In this document: in pieces, positions 22,327 to 33,114 of the stretch
How positions within the stretch are numbered: position 1 is the first letter of the stretch
Layout of the letters: each line of letters starts with the position of its first letter
NCBI GenBank assembly: GCA_032719365.1
Contig: CM064871.1
Coordinates: 61,950,416 to 62,014,415, forward strand
Length of the DNA stretch: 64,000 nt
Direction of reading: 5' to 3'
Origin: Prinsepia uniflora
Taxonomy: Eukaryota > Streptophyta > Magnoliopsida > Rosales > Rosaceae
Made by a program: the position numbers and the translations under genes
The notes under the pieces: generated by a model
Databases searched by the model: none
Told to the model about the DNA's origin: nothing
Seen by the model: the letters and a program-made list of their open reading frames with translations, nothing else

Positions 22327-25192
22327 TGTAACGACCCGTCCCAAATATCGGGATTTAATATTATGATTTAGAATGACTAATCTAGGATTAGTTGAGTGGT
22401 TTCGGACGAATTGTGTAAAATGACCGTTTTGCCCCTAGGCGTGGGCAAAACGTTGACATTTAATTCGGACAGTCAAATGGACTTTGACCAATGACCGTGA
22501 TGTAGTTCGGGACATCACGAGTTCATAGACAGGTGGCACGTTCGATTCCGACGTTCGTGGTGAAAGTTATGACGTACGGAAGTTCAAGGGCATTTTCATA
22601 ATTTGGACGAAATAAGGGAAAATATTGACTTTTTGATCGGGAGGTCCGATGGCCGAGGACCGAGGACCGTTAGGAAGGTCTCGATGCCCTGAGTTCGTAG
22701 ACAGGCGGCACGCATAAATCGGAGTCCGAATGACCGAGTTACGGGTCTGGATGCGTGAGGGGCATTTTGGTAATTTTCTGCACAAGGGCAGAATAGTAAT
22801 TTTCACAGGGTATTGTTGTACGGATTATTGTAGCGGCTGTGTTGGGAGAACATGGCCAGTGCACGGGTGATTTGTTTTTGGGGCAATTGATGGCCTAAAC
22901 TATTATATATGTGTAATGGGATTGTTTAATAATGCTTGTGGGAGACATAGCCTTGTGGGGCGGTGAGGACAGCCCTTAAATAATGGTTGGTGGGCTTGAT
23001 CGTGGAAGACAAAAACAGAGTGTGGGAATTTTATTTCACAATGTGCAGGGCACTAGTCGGTTTGAGTTGGATTTGAATCTGTCCCTGGGACAATTTGAGA
23101 GTGAGAGAGCTGTGAATGGAGTCCTGTGAGGGGTGGAGGTTGCCCGGACCCGAAAACTCAAAATCCAAGCCTCATTTTCAAATTTCAATATGGGCGGCCA
23201 ATTTATGGAATTGGAGTTGAGTGTGAGCCTCCTGGAACCTTCACGAATCGATCCAGACCGAATGTAGCCATTTTCGAGGCTCCTGGAGTCGTGCACAGGC
23301 GCGGCGGATGGCGGAAATCCAAGCTTGAGTCGTGGTGATTGAGGTAACTTCATGTCCAATTAATCATGCGAATTAGTTCGTATTAATCCTAATGAGCTTA
23401 CTAGAAAGTTAATTTGACAATGGTTGAGGAATTGTGGAGTTACGGTGATCGACCCGTTTGGTGATCACTGGTTGATGGCACGATTAAGGGATGGTTGGTG
23501 TTGATCATTGACACAGAACTGAAATTGATTGGTTAATGATTGTTTTAGGATAAAAAACGGAAGGAATCGAGCATGAATTGATGGTTATCTGATCGGGTTG
23601 AGATCGCGGGTTGCAGACCCGTATTACAGAGAAACGGGCGAGGACGGTGACTGTAGCAGTCACTATAGAAGGCGCGTGGCTTTCACGCGCAGCCACTCAT
23701 GGCGGCGCGTGATGGCGCATGGGCACGAATCTCGAGGTGATGTCAACATGACTTTTGTCCTATATAATGTAACGAACATTTTAGCGTTGGTTTCGTGTCA
23801 ATCGGACCCCATTTTGATATTGTTCGGGATGTCCGAAGGTTTTAAATCCAGTTTAAAAATAGTTAAAAGTTCGGGAAAATTACGGGACTTGAATAGGATG
23901 TTAATGTAGAGGTTAGTAACCCTCTAATGTGATTTGGACAGGATTGGGAGTCCCGGTGATAGTGGTGTGGCCCGGGAAGGTCTATGGCATGCGTATCGAG
24001 GCGCTCGGTTAAACGGTATGTGAGTGGACATTGGTTTTATAAATTCGATGCATGCCTAACTGTTTCATGATTTTTATAATTGCTTTTATATGCTTTGATT
24101 TGGATATTGGTGAATTTATGTGATTTCACGCATTTTGAGGCGATTTACGGGTTGCGCGTAAATCGGGGTTTTTCGAATTTGCACTGATTTCCATAATTGT
24201 GGTTCGGATATGATTTTATGAAACCGTTACGGATTTGATAAAGTAAAATCAGGCTAGAGGGATTTGATAAAGTAAAATCGGGTCAGGGGCCCAGTTGACT
24301 TATGAAATCGGGTCAGGGACCCAGTTGATTTATATATGTGATTTCGGGTCGGGGACCCTAAAATGGATTCGAATAAATGATTTCGGATTTAATAATCAAC
24401 TATTTGGACTGATGACGGTTTTATGGAAATTCGGGGCAGGGCCATTGTGATATTTTGGAAATGAATAATAAAATGTCTTCCATAAAACCATCTCGATATG
24501 AGGATATATATTGGTCTCCACCAGGTGTCGGGGACACTGGGGAAGTCACGGTGCATTGTCTGCGAGGGGTCATTGTAGGGAGTAGCTGGACCGTATAGTG
24601 ACTCAGGAGCAGGATTGCTATGATTGACGTCGGGGACGTCAGACATCGGGGATGTCAGAGATATGGACCCGGTGAGACCCCGAGCAGCACGCGTTGCTTA
24701 ATACCGTGAGATATGATGTCGGGGACGTCAAGCGTCTGGGACGCTAGGCATCGGGGATGCCGGAGATGGAAAAATAATAAATGTATATTACTGGATTTAT
24801 GAAATAACTCTTGGACTAACTTTTGGGATTTGAAACTATGCTTGGTTTCCGGGCGAAGGCCCTAATGGTTATTTCTAAATAAATATGTGATCATTGGTTT
24901 TTGGTGCATGCATATGTTTTTATTGAGGGGCATAAATGTCTTTTAAATGTTTTAAACAGACTTATTTATTTTCGTCCATTCACAGCTTTTGTTTTTAATG
25001 CCCTTCAGGTTGATTACGGATGCGACTGCAGCAGAGACTGGGACATTGCACACCTCCTCCATCGATCCTTGCGCACTCTGGAAGCCCGGTTGGGTAGTGG
25101 CAACAGGTTATCCCTTGTCTGACACCTCTTGTCAGACGGGAGCATGACACATTCCATGGTAATCCCGGAGGGGATTGGGATGGGTCGTGTCA
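22327..25192 (+). repeat. 5' LTR of element C
   Basis: 2866 bases, TGTAACGACCCGTCCC to GGTCGTGTCA. Marks in order: 5' modules with GTTCATAGACAGGTGGCACG near 22530 and TTCGTAGACAGGCGGCACG near 22694; donor 1 GAG|GTAACT at 23344; GCGCGTG hairpin near 23672; acceptor TTGGACAG| ending 23941; donor 2 GTGAGT at 24020; palindrome array 24522-24761; acceptor CCCTTCAG| ending 25008. Confidence 0.85.
24522..24761 (+). repeat. Array of short GTC-GGG-GAC hairpins in the C LTR
   Basis: Six short palindromes with a three-base loop: GGTGTC/GACACT near 24526, TGACGTC/GACGTCA at 24625-24641, GACATC/GATGTC at 24642-24656, GATGTC/GACGTC near 24718-24729, AGCGTC/GACGCT at 24731-24745 and GGCATC/GATGCC at 24747-24761. 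Stem bases differ between copies but stay complementary. The 3' LTR has the same set (about 30865-31105), where the fourth stem is perfect (GACGTC/GACGTC). Confidence 0.8.
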
Positions 25193-25194
25193 AG

Positions 25195-25206
25195 TGGTAT
25201 CAGAGC
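25195..25206 (+). other. Primer-binding site of element C
   Basis: TGGTATCAGAGC, complementary to the 3' end of plant initiator Met tRNA, two bases after the LTR end. Confidence 0.85.
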
Positions 25207-28200
25207 AGGTTTTCTCTTTTGTGCGCGAAGGTCGAGGGTGTGATGTCTCTTTGGGCTGCAGTTCCGTTGTCAACCTGATAGATAGTTTTGGGTTTGAGTA
25301 GTGGATAGAGTGTGTTTGGCCCGATACGCCGTGCGTTAACGTGATTCGACCAAGTGGGGTTATTTGTGATTAACTGGTAATGTGGGACCGTCGGTTCGGT
25401 CATGTGGTGATGGATTGTTTTGCTACTGGGCACAGTTGGGTTCAAGGAACCCAATTTGAATAATGTTATGGAAATACGAAACTCAGTTGAGTAATGGTTT
25501 AAAATATGAACCCTGGTAGTGTTTTCTAGTGTACGGGGGTTGGTGCGTCGGAGTTAGTCGTTGATCTTCGTGATGGAACCCACGTTGAGTTGGTAATTGG
25601 ATTGGATTTGACGTCTATACGATGTCAGGACCGCGGAGTCGGTCAGGTTGTGGATTTTACTGCAGAAGGCAGTTGGGTTCGGCGGAACCCTAGGGTGTGA
25701 TTTTGGAACCCTAATTTATGATTGATGTACAGGAAAAGTGAACTTTAAATGGGAACTTGTGCTGCGACGAGCGGCTGAGGTCGTGGATGACCATGTGGAT
25801 GACTCTAGTGGGTCTAGTCATGATTATGGGATTCGATCCACGGGTACGGTTATGGGATAAGATGTGGAATTCCGTGTTGGATCGAATAATAGTGTGAGGT
25901 GTGGATACGGATCTTGACAGCGATGACTGTTAGTCGACAGTTGTGTCGAGATGACTAGCTATCAAGGGTATTTAGTGTGGTTTTAATACTTGAGGATCAG
26001 GGGACGTTCAGGGAACGTTCTTGTACGGATGGTCAAATTGGAGGTACCCATAGTCGTGGGGTACGAGTGGTGATACGGGATCGTCGTTCGGTATGGACGG
26101 TGATCCAGGGTATCAACTTTGCACACAGTGTGCTAGAATGGATGTTCGTTTGCTAGTGAGGATGTATGGATGTCTGTGTGTTGAGGCAAGTGTCAATGAT
26201 ACTAGTGCTGGTGCTGGTGTCAGTGATTGTGATTGTGATGAGCCACGAGATGGGGTGTGACTCTGTCCTGATGGACATATGATCGGTATCTGCGACTCAG
26301 TGGTGGTTGAGTCGTGGACTGGATGGGATCCAGTGGAGGTTGTGACGTGTTGGGATAAGTCCCAACAGTGTTGAGATGAAAAGTGATGAATGGATTAAAA
26401 GGTATGATTGAGACTTGAGGAATCTTGGGATGGCGTCTCCTATGTCATGAGAATTAGTGAATTTGGGGAGTTGTTGCCAACTCCGAGATTGGTAAGGTTG
26501 TATATTTCTAATATCCCCAGAAAGTACAAGGAAAATTATTGGAATTAGAAAAGTCGAGGAAAACCATTTATGGTATTGATGTGGAATTTTGTGATTGTGA
26601 ATCACGTGGAACCTGAGAATTGAACCTATAAAGGTTGAGATGTGAGACGAAGGCAGTAAGTATGCACATCCAGGAAGTGTTGAGAAATTCCAGTTCGGAA
26701 TCGGGGTGTGTGCATAAATGATTATTAACGGACGTGAGGTCCGAGTAATGGATTGATTTTGGACACGTGGTTGTCCAAGTGAGTTGAGGATGTGGGAAGT
26801 CCAGTGGTTGGACTTGACACCTCATTGGGAGCATGTCTATTCCCAACAGGTTTGGAATCTTAGCTTCGGGGGAGTTGTGATTGGGAGACGAGAGGAGTGC
26901 TCGTTCCCGCATTGGTGATAGGTATCCTGAAGTCATTGGGGGTGACTTCTTATTTCCTGCCGTGGCAGATGATAATTGTTGGTACCAGTACGTTGATCGT
27001 GTATTGGTGAGTGGACCCATGATTGGCTTTGAGTCATTGGACACAAGAAGTTGTGCTTAATTCTGGATTTGGAGGTCACCATTCCACCTAAGGAAATTTA
27101 ACAAAGGATTCTGGAGGGTGTAAGACCCTACGATTGGTTTTCAGACGGATTGTTAGCTACGTGAGCATGTGTGGATCCTAGATGGATCTGAATTGTGATG
27201 TTGTGGACTTTGGGAATGGTGACGATCTAGGATTGTGATGTTACTTGTCTGATGACGTAGTGATGGATCTGGGACGTGATCTTGATGATCCAGATAAGAT
27301 GAGAGTTTATCACTCTTACCTTGGTATGTGAGTCGTAGATGATGGGATTGAACTTCTTTTCGAATTGGAGCCCATATGGTTTGTTACTCGGGTGAGTAGG
27401 TTTCCGATGTGGTCGGATTTAGTCAACCTTAGACGTGTGGATATTGGGATTGGCTTCCCTATGAAGTCAATCGAGTGTTTTGAGCAGGTAACCGATAGGT
27501 TCGGTTTTTGTACGTCTCGGTGGACGTAAACGAGATTTTGGGTTTTGGAATCGAATTTCTGGGTGACGATTCAGGATTCGATTTCGAAGCTCGAAAGTGG
27601 ATAACCGGATTTGGGTGAGGAATGATTATTCCAATGCTAGCTTATGGAATAATGATTTCGGATTCGGATTTGGAAATGGATATTGGGTCGGAGTTTTGAT
27701 CTGTCTGGTACAGTATCTGACAGATGAACTCTAGAGTAATCAGAACATTGTTGGCCACAACCTGAGTGGTTGTAGGCGGATTGATGGGTAGATGTACGTA
27801 CAGGGTACGTTGTACAAGGACTGATACTGGTTAGGCTGAGTGGTGCCTAGCGGCGGTACATGGGATGTACCAGTGGTGTGTGATTAAACGTGTTGGTAAG
27901 CGGCTTGGTTCTGATATCATTTGTTTGGTTGTGATTGTGGACTGGACATTGGATACCGTGCACTGTACAAAGTGATTTTGTTGGGTTCAGTGATTGTATG
28001 AGCAGACGCTCTTAGCCATGGATGGCTAGTGGAACCCTAGTTTTGAGATGTGTGATCACTGCTGGGCTGGCATTCAATGTGTTCCAGTTACACCACTTGA
28101 TTGAGTAAGTTGACGGTATACGTACACTCAGGATGAGTGAATTGGTGGTCAGTATAACTACGACTAGCCTTGCGTGGTGCTATCACGCCGCGATTATCCA

Positions 28201-28741
28201 GCGTCAAGATTCGCTGACGGAGTCGGCGGTTATGGACATTGAGATTAATATATGTCGCAGGATTGGGCTGCCCTGCGAATTGGGATCATGTGGTCGATCT
28301 TACGCTACATTGAGGGTGATGTAGTACGTGGTGTTGTCACTGATTGGCTAATGGTTGGAGCTTTATCAGGGTGGTAAAGCTTAGTGGTGACATTTTGACT
28401 GATGGTGTCAGCATGGACTGACAAGTGGGATTTGGTGACTCCCATTGGGAGCAGATGTAAGGATGTATTAGAAATGGAAAGGAACCTTTTAGTTGAAGGA
28501 GTCAGCTTAATGGTAAAATGGTTAAGCGATTTTTAACATGGATCAAGTGATCAAATTCGCTCGAGGTGGTCGAGTGTTGATATTACGACATATGACTATG
28601 ATGGGATGTCTGGTTACAGACGAGGCTGGTGTTGTCCCAGTTAGTGGGTGTACAAGTGTACACGTGTTGTGAGATCGAATTATTTTTCCACGAGGTGGAT
28701 ATGGAATAAGGATAATGGTAATTTCGAGGAAGAAATTCTTT

Positions 28742-28753
28742 AAGGAGGGAAGA
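28742..28753 (+). other. Polypurine tract of element C
   Basis: AAGGAGGGAAGA directly before the 3' LTR at 28755. The same tract occurs in E (10198-10209) and G (56356-56367). Confidence 0.8.
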
Positions 28754-28754
28754 T

Positions 28755-31534
28755 TGTAACGACCCGTCCCGAATATCGGGATTTAATATTATGATTTAGA
28801 ATGACTAATCTAGGATTAGTTGAGTGGTTTCGGACGAATTGTGCAAAATGACCGTTTTGCCCCTGGGTGTGGGCAAAACACTGACTTTTAATTTAGACGG
28901 TCAAATGAACTTAGACCAATGACCGTGACTTAGTTCGGGACGTCACGAGTTCATAGACAGGTGGCACGTTCGATTCCGACGTTCGTGGTAAAAGTTATGA
29001 CGTACGGAAGTTCAAGGGCATTTTTGTAATTTGGACGAAATAAGGGAAAATGCTGACTTTTTGATCGGGAGGTTCGATGGCCGAGGACCGAGGACCGTTA
29101 GGAAGGTCTCGATGCCCTGAGTCCATAGACAGGCGGCACGCATCAATCAGAGTCCGAATGACCGAGTTACGGGTTTGGATGCGTGAGGGGCATTTTGGTA
29201 ATTTTCTGCACAAGGGCAGAATAGTAATTTTCACACGGTATTGTTGAACGGATTACTGTAGCGGCTGTGTTGGGAGAACATGGCGAGTGCACGGGTGATT
29301 TGTTTTTGGGGTAATTGATGGCCTAAACTATTATATATGTGTAATGGGATTGTTTAATAATGCTTGTGGGAGACATAGCTGTGTGGGACGGTGAGGACAG
29401 CCCTTAAACAATGGCTGGTGGGCTTGATCGTGGAAGACAAAAACAGAGTGTGGGAATTTTATTTCACAATGTGCAGGGCACTAGTAGGTTTGAGTTGGAT
29501 TTGAATCTGTCCCTGGGACAATTTGAGAGTGAGAGAGCTGTGAATGGAGTCATGTGAGGGGTAGAGGATGCCCGGACCCGAAAACTCAAAATTCAAGCCT
29601 CATTTTCAAATTTCAATCTGGGCGGCCAATTTATGGAATTGGAGTTGAGTGTGAGCCTCCTGGAACCTTCACGAATCGATCCAGACCGAATGTAGCCATT
29701 TTCGAGGCTCCTGGAGTCGTGCACAGGCGCGGCGGATGGCCGGAAATCCAAGATTGAGTCGTGGTGATTGAGGTAACTTCATGTCCAATTAATCATACGA
29801 ATTAGTTCGTATTAATCCTAATGAGCTTACTGGAAAGTTAATTTGACAATGGTTGAGGAATTGTGGAGTTACGGTGATCGACCCGTTTTGGTGATCACGG
29901 GTTGATGGCACGATTAAGGGATGGTTGGTGTTGATCATTGACACATAACTGAAATTGATTGGTTAATGATTGTTTTAGGATAAAAAACGAAAGGAATCGA
30001 GCATGAATTGATGGTTATCTGATCGGGTTGAGATCGCGGGTTGCAGACCCGTATTACAGAGAAACGAGCGAGGACGGTGACTGTAGCAGTCACTGTAGCA
30101 GGCGCGTGGCTTTCACGCGCAGCCACTCATGGCTGCGCGTGACGGCGCGTGGGCACGAATCTCGAGGTGAGGTCAACATGATTTTTGCCCTATACAATGT
30201 AACGAACATTTTAGCATTGGTTTCGTGTCAATCAGACCCCGTTTCGATATTGTTCGGGATGTCCGAAGGTTTTTAATCCAGTTTAAAAATAGTTAAAAGT
30301 TCGGGAAAATTACGGGACTTGAATAGGATGTTAATGTAGAGGTTAGTAACCCTCTAATGTGATTTGGACAGGATTGGGAGTCCCGGTGATAGTGGTGTGG
30401 CCCGGGAAGGCCTATGGTACGCGTATCGAGGCGCTCGGTTAAACGGTCTGTGAGTGGACATTGGTTTTATAAATTCGATGCATGCATAACTGTTTCATGA
30501 TTGTTATAATTGCTTTTATATGCTTTGATTTGGATATCGGTGAATTTATGTGATTTCACGCATTTCGAGGTGATTTACGGGTTTCTCGTAAATCGAGGTT
30601 TTTCGGATTTGCACTGATTTCCATAATTGTGGTTCGGATATGATTTTATGAAACAGTTACGGATTTGATAAAGTAAAATCGGGCCAAGGGCCCAGTTGAC
30701 TTATGAAATCGGGCCAGGGGCCCAGTTGATTTAATAATCAACTATTTGGACTTATGACGGTTTTATGGAAATTCGGGGCAGGGCCCTTGTGATATTTTGG
30801 AAATGAATAATAAAATGTGTTCCATAAAACCATCTCGATACGAGGATATATATTGGTCTCCTCCAGGTGTCGAGGACACTGGGGAAGTCACGGTGCATTG
30901 TCTGCGATGGGTCATTGTACGGAGCAGCCGGACTGTATAGTGACTCAGGAGCAGGATTGCTATGATTGACGTCGGGGACGTCAGACATCGGGGATGTCAG
31001 AGATATGGACCCGGTGAGACCCCGGGCAGCACGCGTTTCTTAATACCATGAGATATGACGTCGGGGACGTCAAGCGTCTGGGACGCTAGGCATCGGGGAT
31101 GCCGGAGATGGAAAAATAATAAATGTATATTACTGGATTTATGAAATAACTCTTGGACTAACTTTTGGGATTTGAAACTATGCTTGGTTTCTGGACGAAG
31201 GCCCTAATGATTATTTCTAAATAAATATGTGATCATTGGTTTTTGGTGCATGCATATGTTTTTACTGAGGGGCATAAATGTCTTTTAAATGTTTTAAACA
31301 GACTTGTTTATTTTCGTCCACTCACAGCTTTTGTTTTTAATGCCCTTCAGGTTGATTACGGATGCGACTGCAGCAGAGATTGGGACATCGCACACCTCCT
31401 CCATCGATCCTTGTGCACTCTGGAAGCCCGGTTGGGCAGTGGCAACATGTTATCCCTTGTCTGACACCTCTTGTCAGACGGGAGCATGAGACATTCCATG
31501 GTAATCTCGAGGGAGGGGGGGGGGGGTCGTGTCA
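28755..31534 (+). repeat. 3' LTR of element C
   Basis: 2780 bases and a near copy of 22327-25192. Donor 2 GTGAGT is at 30450 and acceptor CCCTTCAG ends at 31350 (901 bases). Its end carries a 12-G run at 31515-31526 where the 5' LTR has ordinary sequence. Confidence 0.85.
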
Positions 31535-31795
31535 TCACATGCCTCATCCGGATCCTAGCGTACTCTAAAACCCCAAGCGGGCTAAAGTTGAAATTTCTCT
31601 TGTTTGACACTCCGTGTCAAACGGGATCAGGAACGTCCCGCGTTAATTCCGGGGGGATTGGGACGGGTCTTGGCATGGTAACCTTGTAATCTAAATTAGG
31701 TTTAGCACTTCAAATTTTAGATGAAAGATGTTCAAATTCCATTCAATTGCTGGGATTGTGTGTAAATTTATGATAATTGAGTCTGTTTTGATACA

Positions 31796-31991
31796 GAAAA
31801 ACAAATGTGGGTTTTGGGAATGGTTTGATCCTAAAATGTGTCATCAGTGCAAGGCAATCATACCTGAATTGTTGAGGAAAATTGGTAAATTGGAAGAGGA
31901 TTTGAAAAGGTACAAAGGTAGGATAATGAAGTTTTGGGTTGCCCTAATTGTAGTATGTCTTGTGGCGATGTTTAAAAAGACTGAAGTTTAG
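31796..31991 (+). pseudogene. GRF zinc-finger gene, last exon
   Basis: After a TTTGATACAG acceptor the exon reads NKCGFWEWFDPKMCHQCKAI, then IPELLRKIGKLEEDLKRYK (coiled coil) and a hydrophobic anchor IMKFWVALIVVCLVAMF, ending KKTEV and TAG at 31989-31991. This exon is intact, but its first exon (13827-13938) is frameshifted and now lies 17.9 kb away beyond the retrotransposon stack, so the gene is dead. It aligns by eye with the minus-strand exon at 660-897. Confidence 0.65.
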
Positions 31992-32436
31992 GGTTTAGGG
32001 ATTGCCTAACAATCCAATTATGTAATCAATACTAAAAACATGACTTGTAATGACAATGTAATTTGGCAATGTAATATATGGATTTTTCTGGTAATGTAAC
32101 GATGATCATTTAAGCCTTCTCTGCAATGTAATTCTATAGATTGTTCTGTGAAATTTGGCCAATCAATACGTTACATGGTCAAAATTTGGTAGTACATGGT
32201 GCAAATTTGGTAGTACATGGTGCAAAGTGACAAATACATTAGTAGTACAGGTGTAGTCCAATGTGCAATTAAATACAATAGATGTAGTCCATGGTGCAAA
32301 GTGACACAGAATACGAGTACACCAACAAAACATACACCAATCAACATGCACCCACCAACCTACACCTAACAATCTTACACCTAACCTAACAGAATACACA
32401 AACCAGTCTACAAAACCCTATGCCTCATTGTTGATG
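31992..32436. other. Spacer with short direct repeats
   Basis: Between the convergent element genes. The phrase TAGTACATGGTGCAAA and variants (GTAGTCCATGGTGCAAAGTG) recur near 32170-32310. ATGTAATTTGGCAATGTAAT-type repeats lie near 32050-32130. Confidence 0.5.
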
Positions 32437-32545
32437 CTATTTTTTCCTCCTTGCTTGAGATTTGAACCCGAGCTTCTTACGAAGAGAGGGTTCAGTCAAT
32501 GGAATAGGATTTGGTGTAGGTTGTGTTTGTGGTTGAGGAGATCAA
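32437..32545 (-). pseudogene. Pro-rich C-terminal tail, convergent to the GRF gene
   Basis: The minus strand reads SPQPQTQPTPNPIPLTEP, then SLRKKLGFKSQARRKK and TAG at 32439-32437, with a TGA just upstream of the Ser-Pro start. The basic end resembles the tail at 1-267 (MRFKSSA ... LKK). It is the only remnant of the second gene of this element; the rest is deleted or unrecognisable. Confidence 0.45.
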
Positions 32546-32974
32546 TGATATCAGACAAGTCTTGGCAAAGTTGGAGGAAACAACGAAATATAAACCCAGC
32601 AAGCATATTTCATGGATAATCAATGAAATATATACCCAGAAGCATGGAGAAAGGGAAGACTAATCGTAAGCAGGCTGCTCCGCTTCAGGCTCACGAGAAA
32701 TCATATTCGAAATCGTTTGCACCTGCTTGTTCGCACCTACGCATCAATTACGCTTGTTTTCCAGTCGCCGATTCAATGCTCAGAGATTCCCCAATTTCAA
32801 TCGAACTCAAACCTTAAAATTTTCCTCCAATTTCGACCTCAAATGCAAACTAGATAGGAGATGTTTGATTTGGCGTTTATGGGTCCCAAACCCATTCCAC
32901 GTCACGGCTGACATGGTAAAAGGGTGTCATCATGTCAAAAATTCTTATTTTACCTTTACTTTTTAAGGTTACTT

Positions 32975-33114
32975 AACACCTTGGAGGGAAAAGGAGCTGA
33001 GTAACACCACTCGGTCATTTGATACTGTTAAGTGAGTGAACAACGAGTATATGGTGTAACGTGTAACAAATGTGCGAGTTCATACTGTATTTAAGCCAAA
33101 AAGCCCATTTAAAT
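32975..33114 (-). repeat. Right terminal inverted repeat of the Mutator-like element
   Basis: Inverted, it reads ATTTAAATGGGC, TATGAACTCGCAC, CTCACTTAACAGTATCAAA, CTCAGCTCCTTTTCC, matching 13427-13550 with a few substitutions and a short insertion. Confidence 0.7.

Larger units (their letters stand above)
25193..28754 (+). other. Internal region of element C, non-coding
   Basis: Starts with the primer site and ends with the polypurine tract. Scanning the frames shows only short, low-quality ORFs on both strands and no zinc knuckle, protease, reverse transcriptase or integrase motif. Its last 1 kb matches element E (8896-10210). Confidence 0.7.
22327..31534 (+). mobile_element. Complete non-coding LTR retrotransposon C (LARD-like)
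   Basis: Two long LTRs (22327-25192 and 28755-31534) flank a 3562-base internal region. The 5-bp duplication TCACA lies at 22322-22326 and 31535-31539. A primer site follows the 5' LTR and a polypurine tract precedes the 3' LTR. No gag or pol motif was found in the internal region in any frame. The pattern fits large retrotransposon derivatives (LARDs) moved by enzymes supplied in trans. The two LTRs are nearly identical over long stretches, apart from about 80 bases missing from the 3' copy near 30700 and a G run at its end, so the insertion is fairly young. It sits inside solo LTR A. Confidence 0.88.
14011..31675 (+). mobile_element. Solo LTR A of the long-LTR family, interrupted by elements B and C
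   Basis: A single LTR of about 2.9 kb survives in three pieces: 14011-15870, 21421-22326 and 31535-31675. It begins TGTAACGAACCGTCCC, ends GGGACGGGTCTTGGCA and is flanked by TGGTA on both sides, with no second LTR or internal region of its own. Piece 1 has only one 5' module (near 14205), a CT-rich leader near 14525 and donor 1 (GGAG|GTGAGT near 14739). Pair 2 is half lost: the donor reads ATAAGT near 15481, while the acceptor CCCTTCAG ends at 22283. A solo LTR usually arises by recombination between the two LTRs of one insertion. Confidence 0.82.
13427..33114. mobile_element. Mutator-like element split by nested retrotransposons
   Basis: Long imperfect terminal inverted repeats lie at 13427-13550 and, inverted, at 33114-32975. 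Between them, after removing the retrotransposon stack at 14011-31675, about 2.0 kb of element remains. It holds a GRF zinc-finger gene on + (exon at 13827-13938, last exon at 31796-31991) and a convergent Pro-rich tail on - (32437-32545). The exons on either side of the stack are consecutive parts of one gene, which with the TGGTA duplication at 14006-14010 and 31676-31680 shows both halves are one element. I could not define its own 8-10 bp target duplication. Assignment to Mutator-like elements rests on long terminal repeats and gene content, not on a transposase. Confidence 0.6.

Noticed and set aside
24625..24761. CRISPR-like array
   Set aside because: The repeats are short palindromes with changing stems and no unique spacers, in a plant LTR.
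26568..27044. 158-residue minus-strand ORF in element C
   Set aside because: No recognisable domain, lies in the non-coding internal region, and composition looks like chance reading of GT-rich DNA.
14011..31675. Reading 14011-31675 as a single giant LTR retrotransposon with its own two LTRs
   Set aside because: The ends are pieces of one LTR. Nested duplications GATGG and TCACA show that everything between them entered later.
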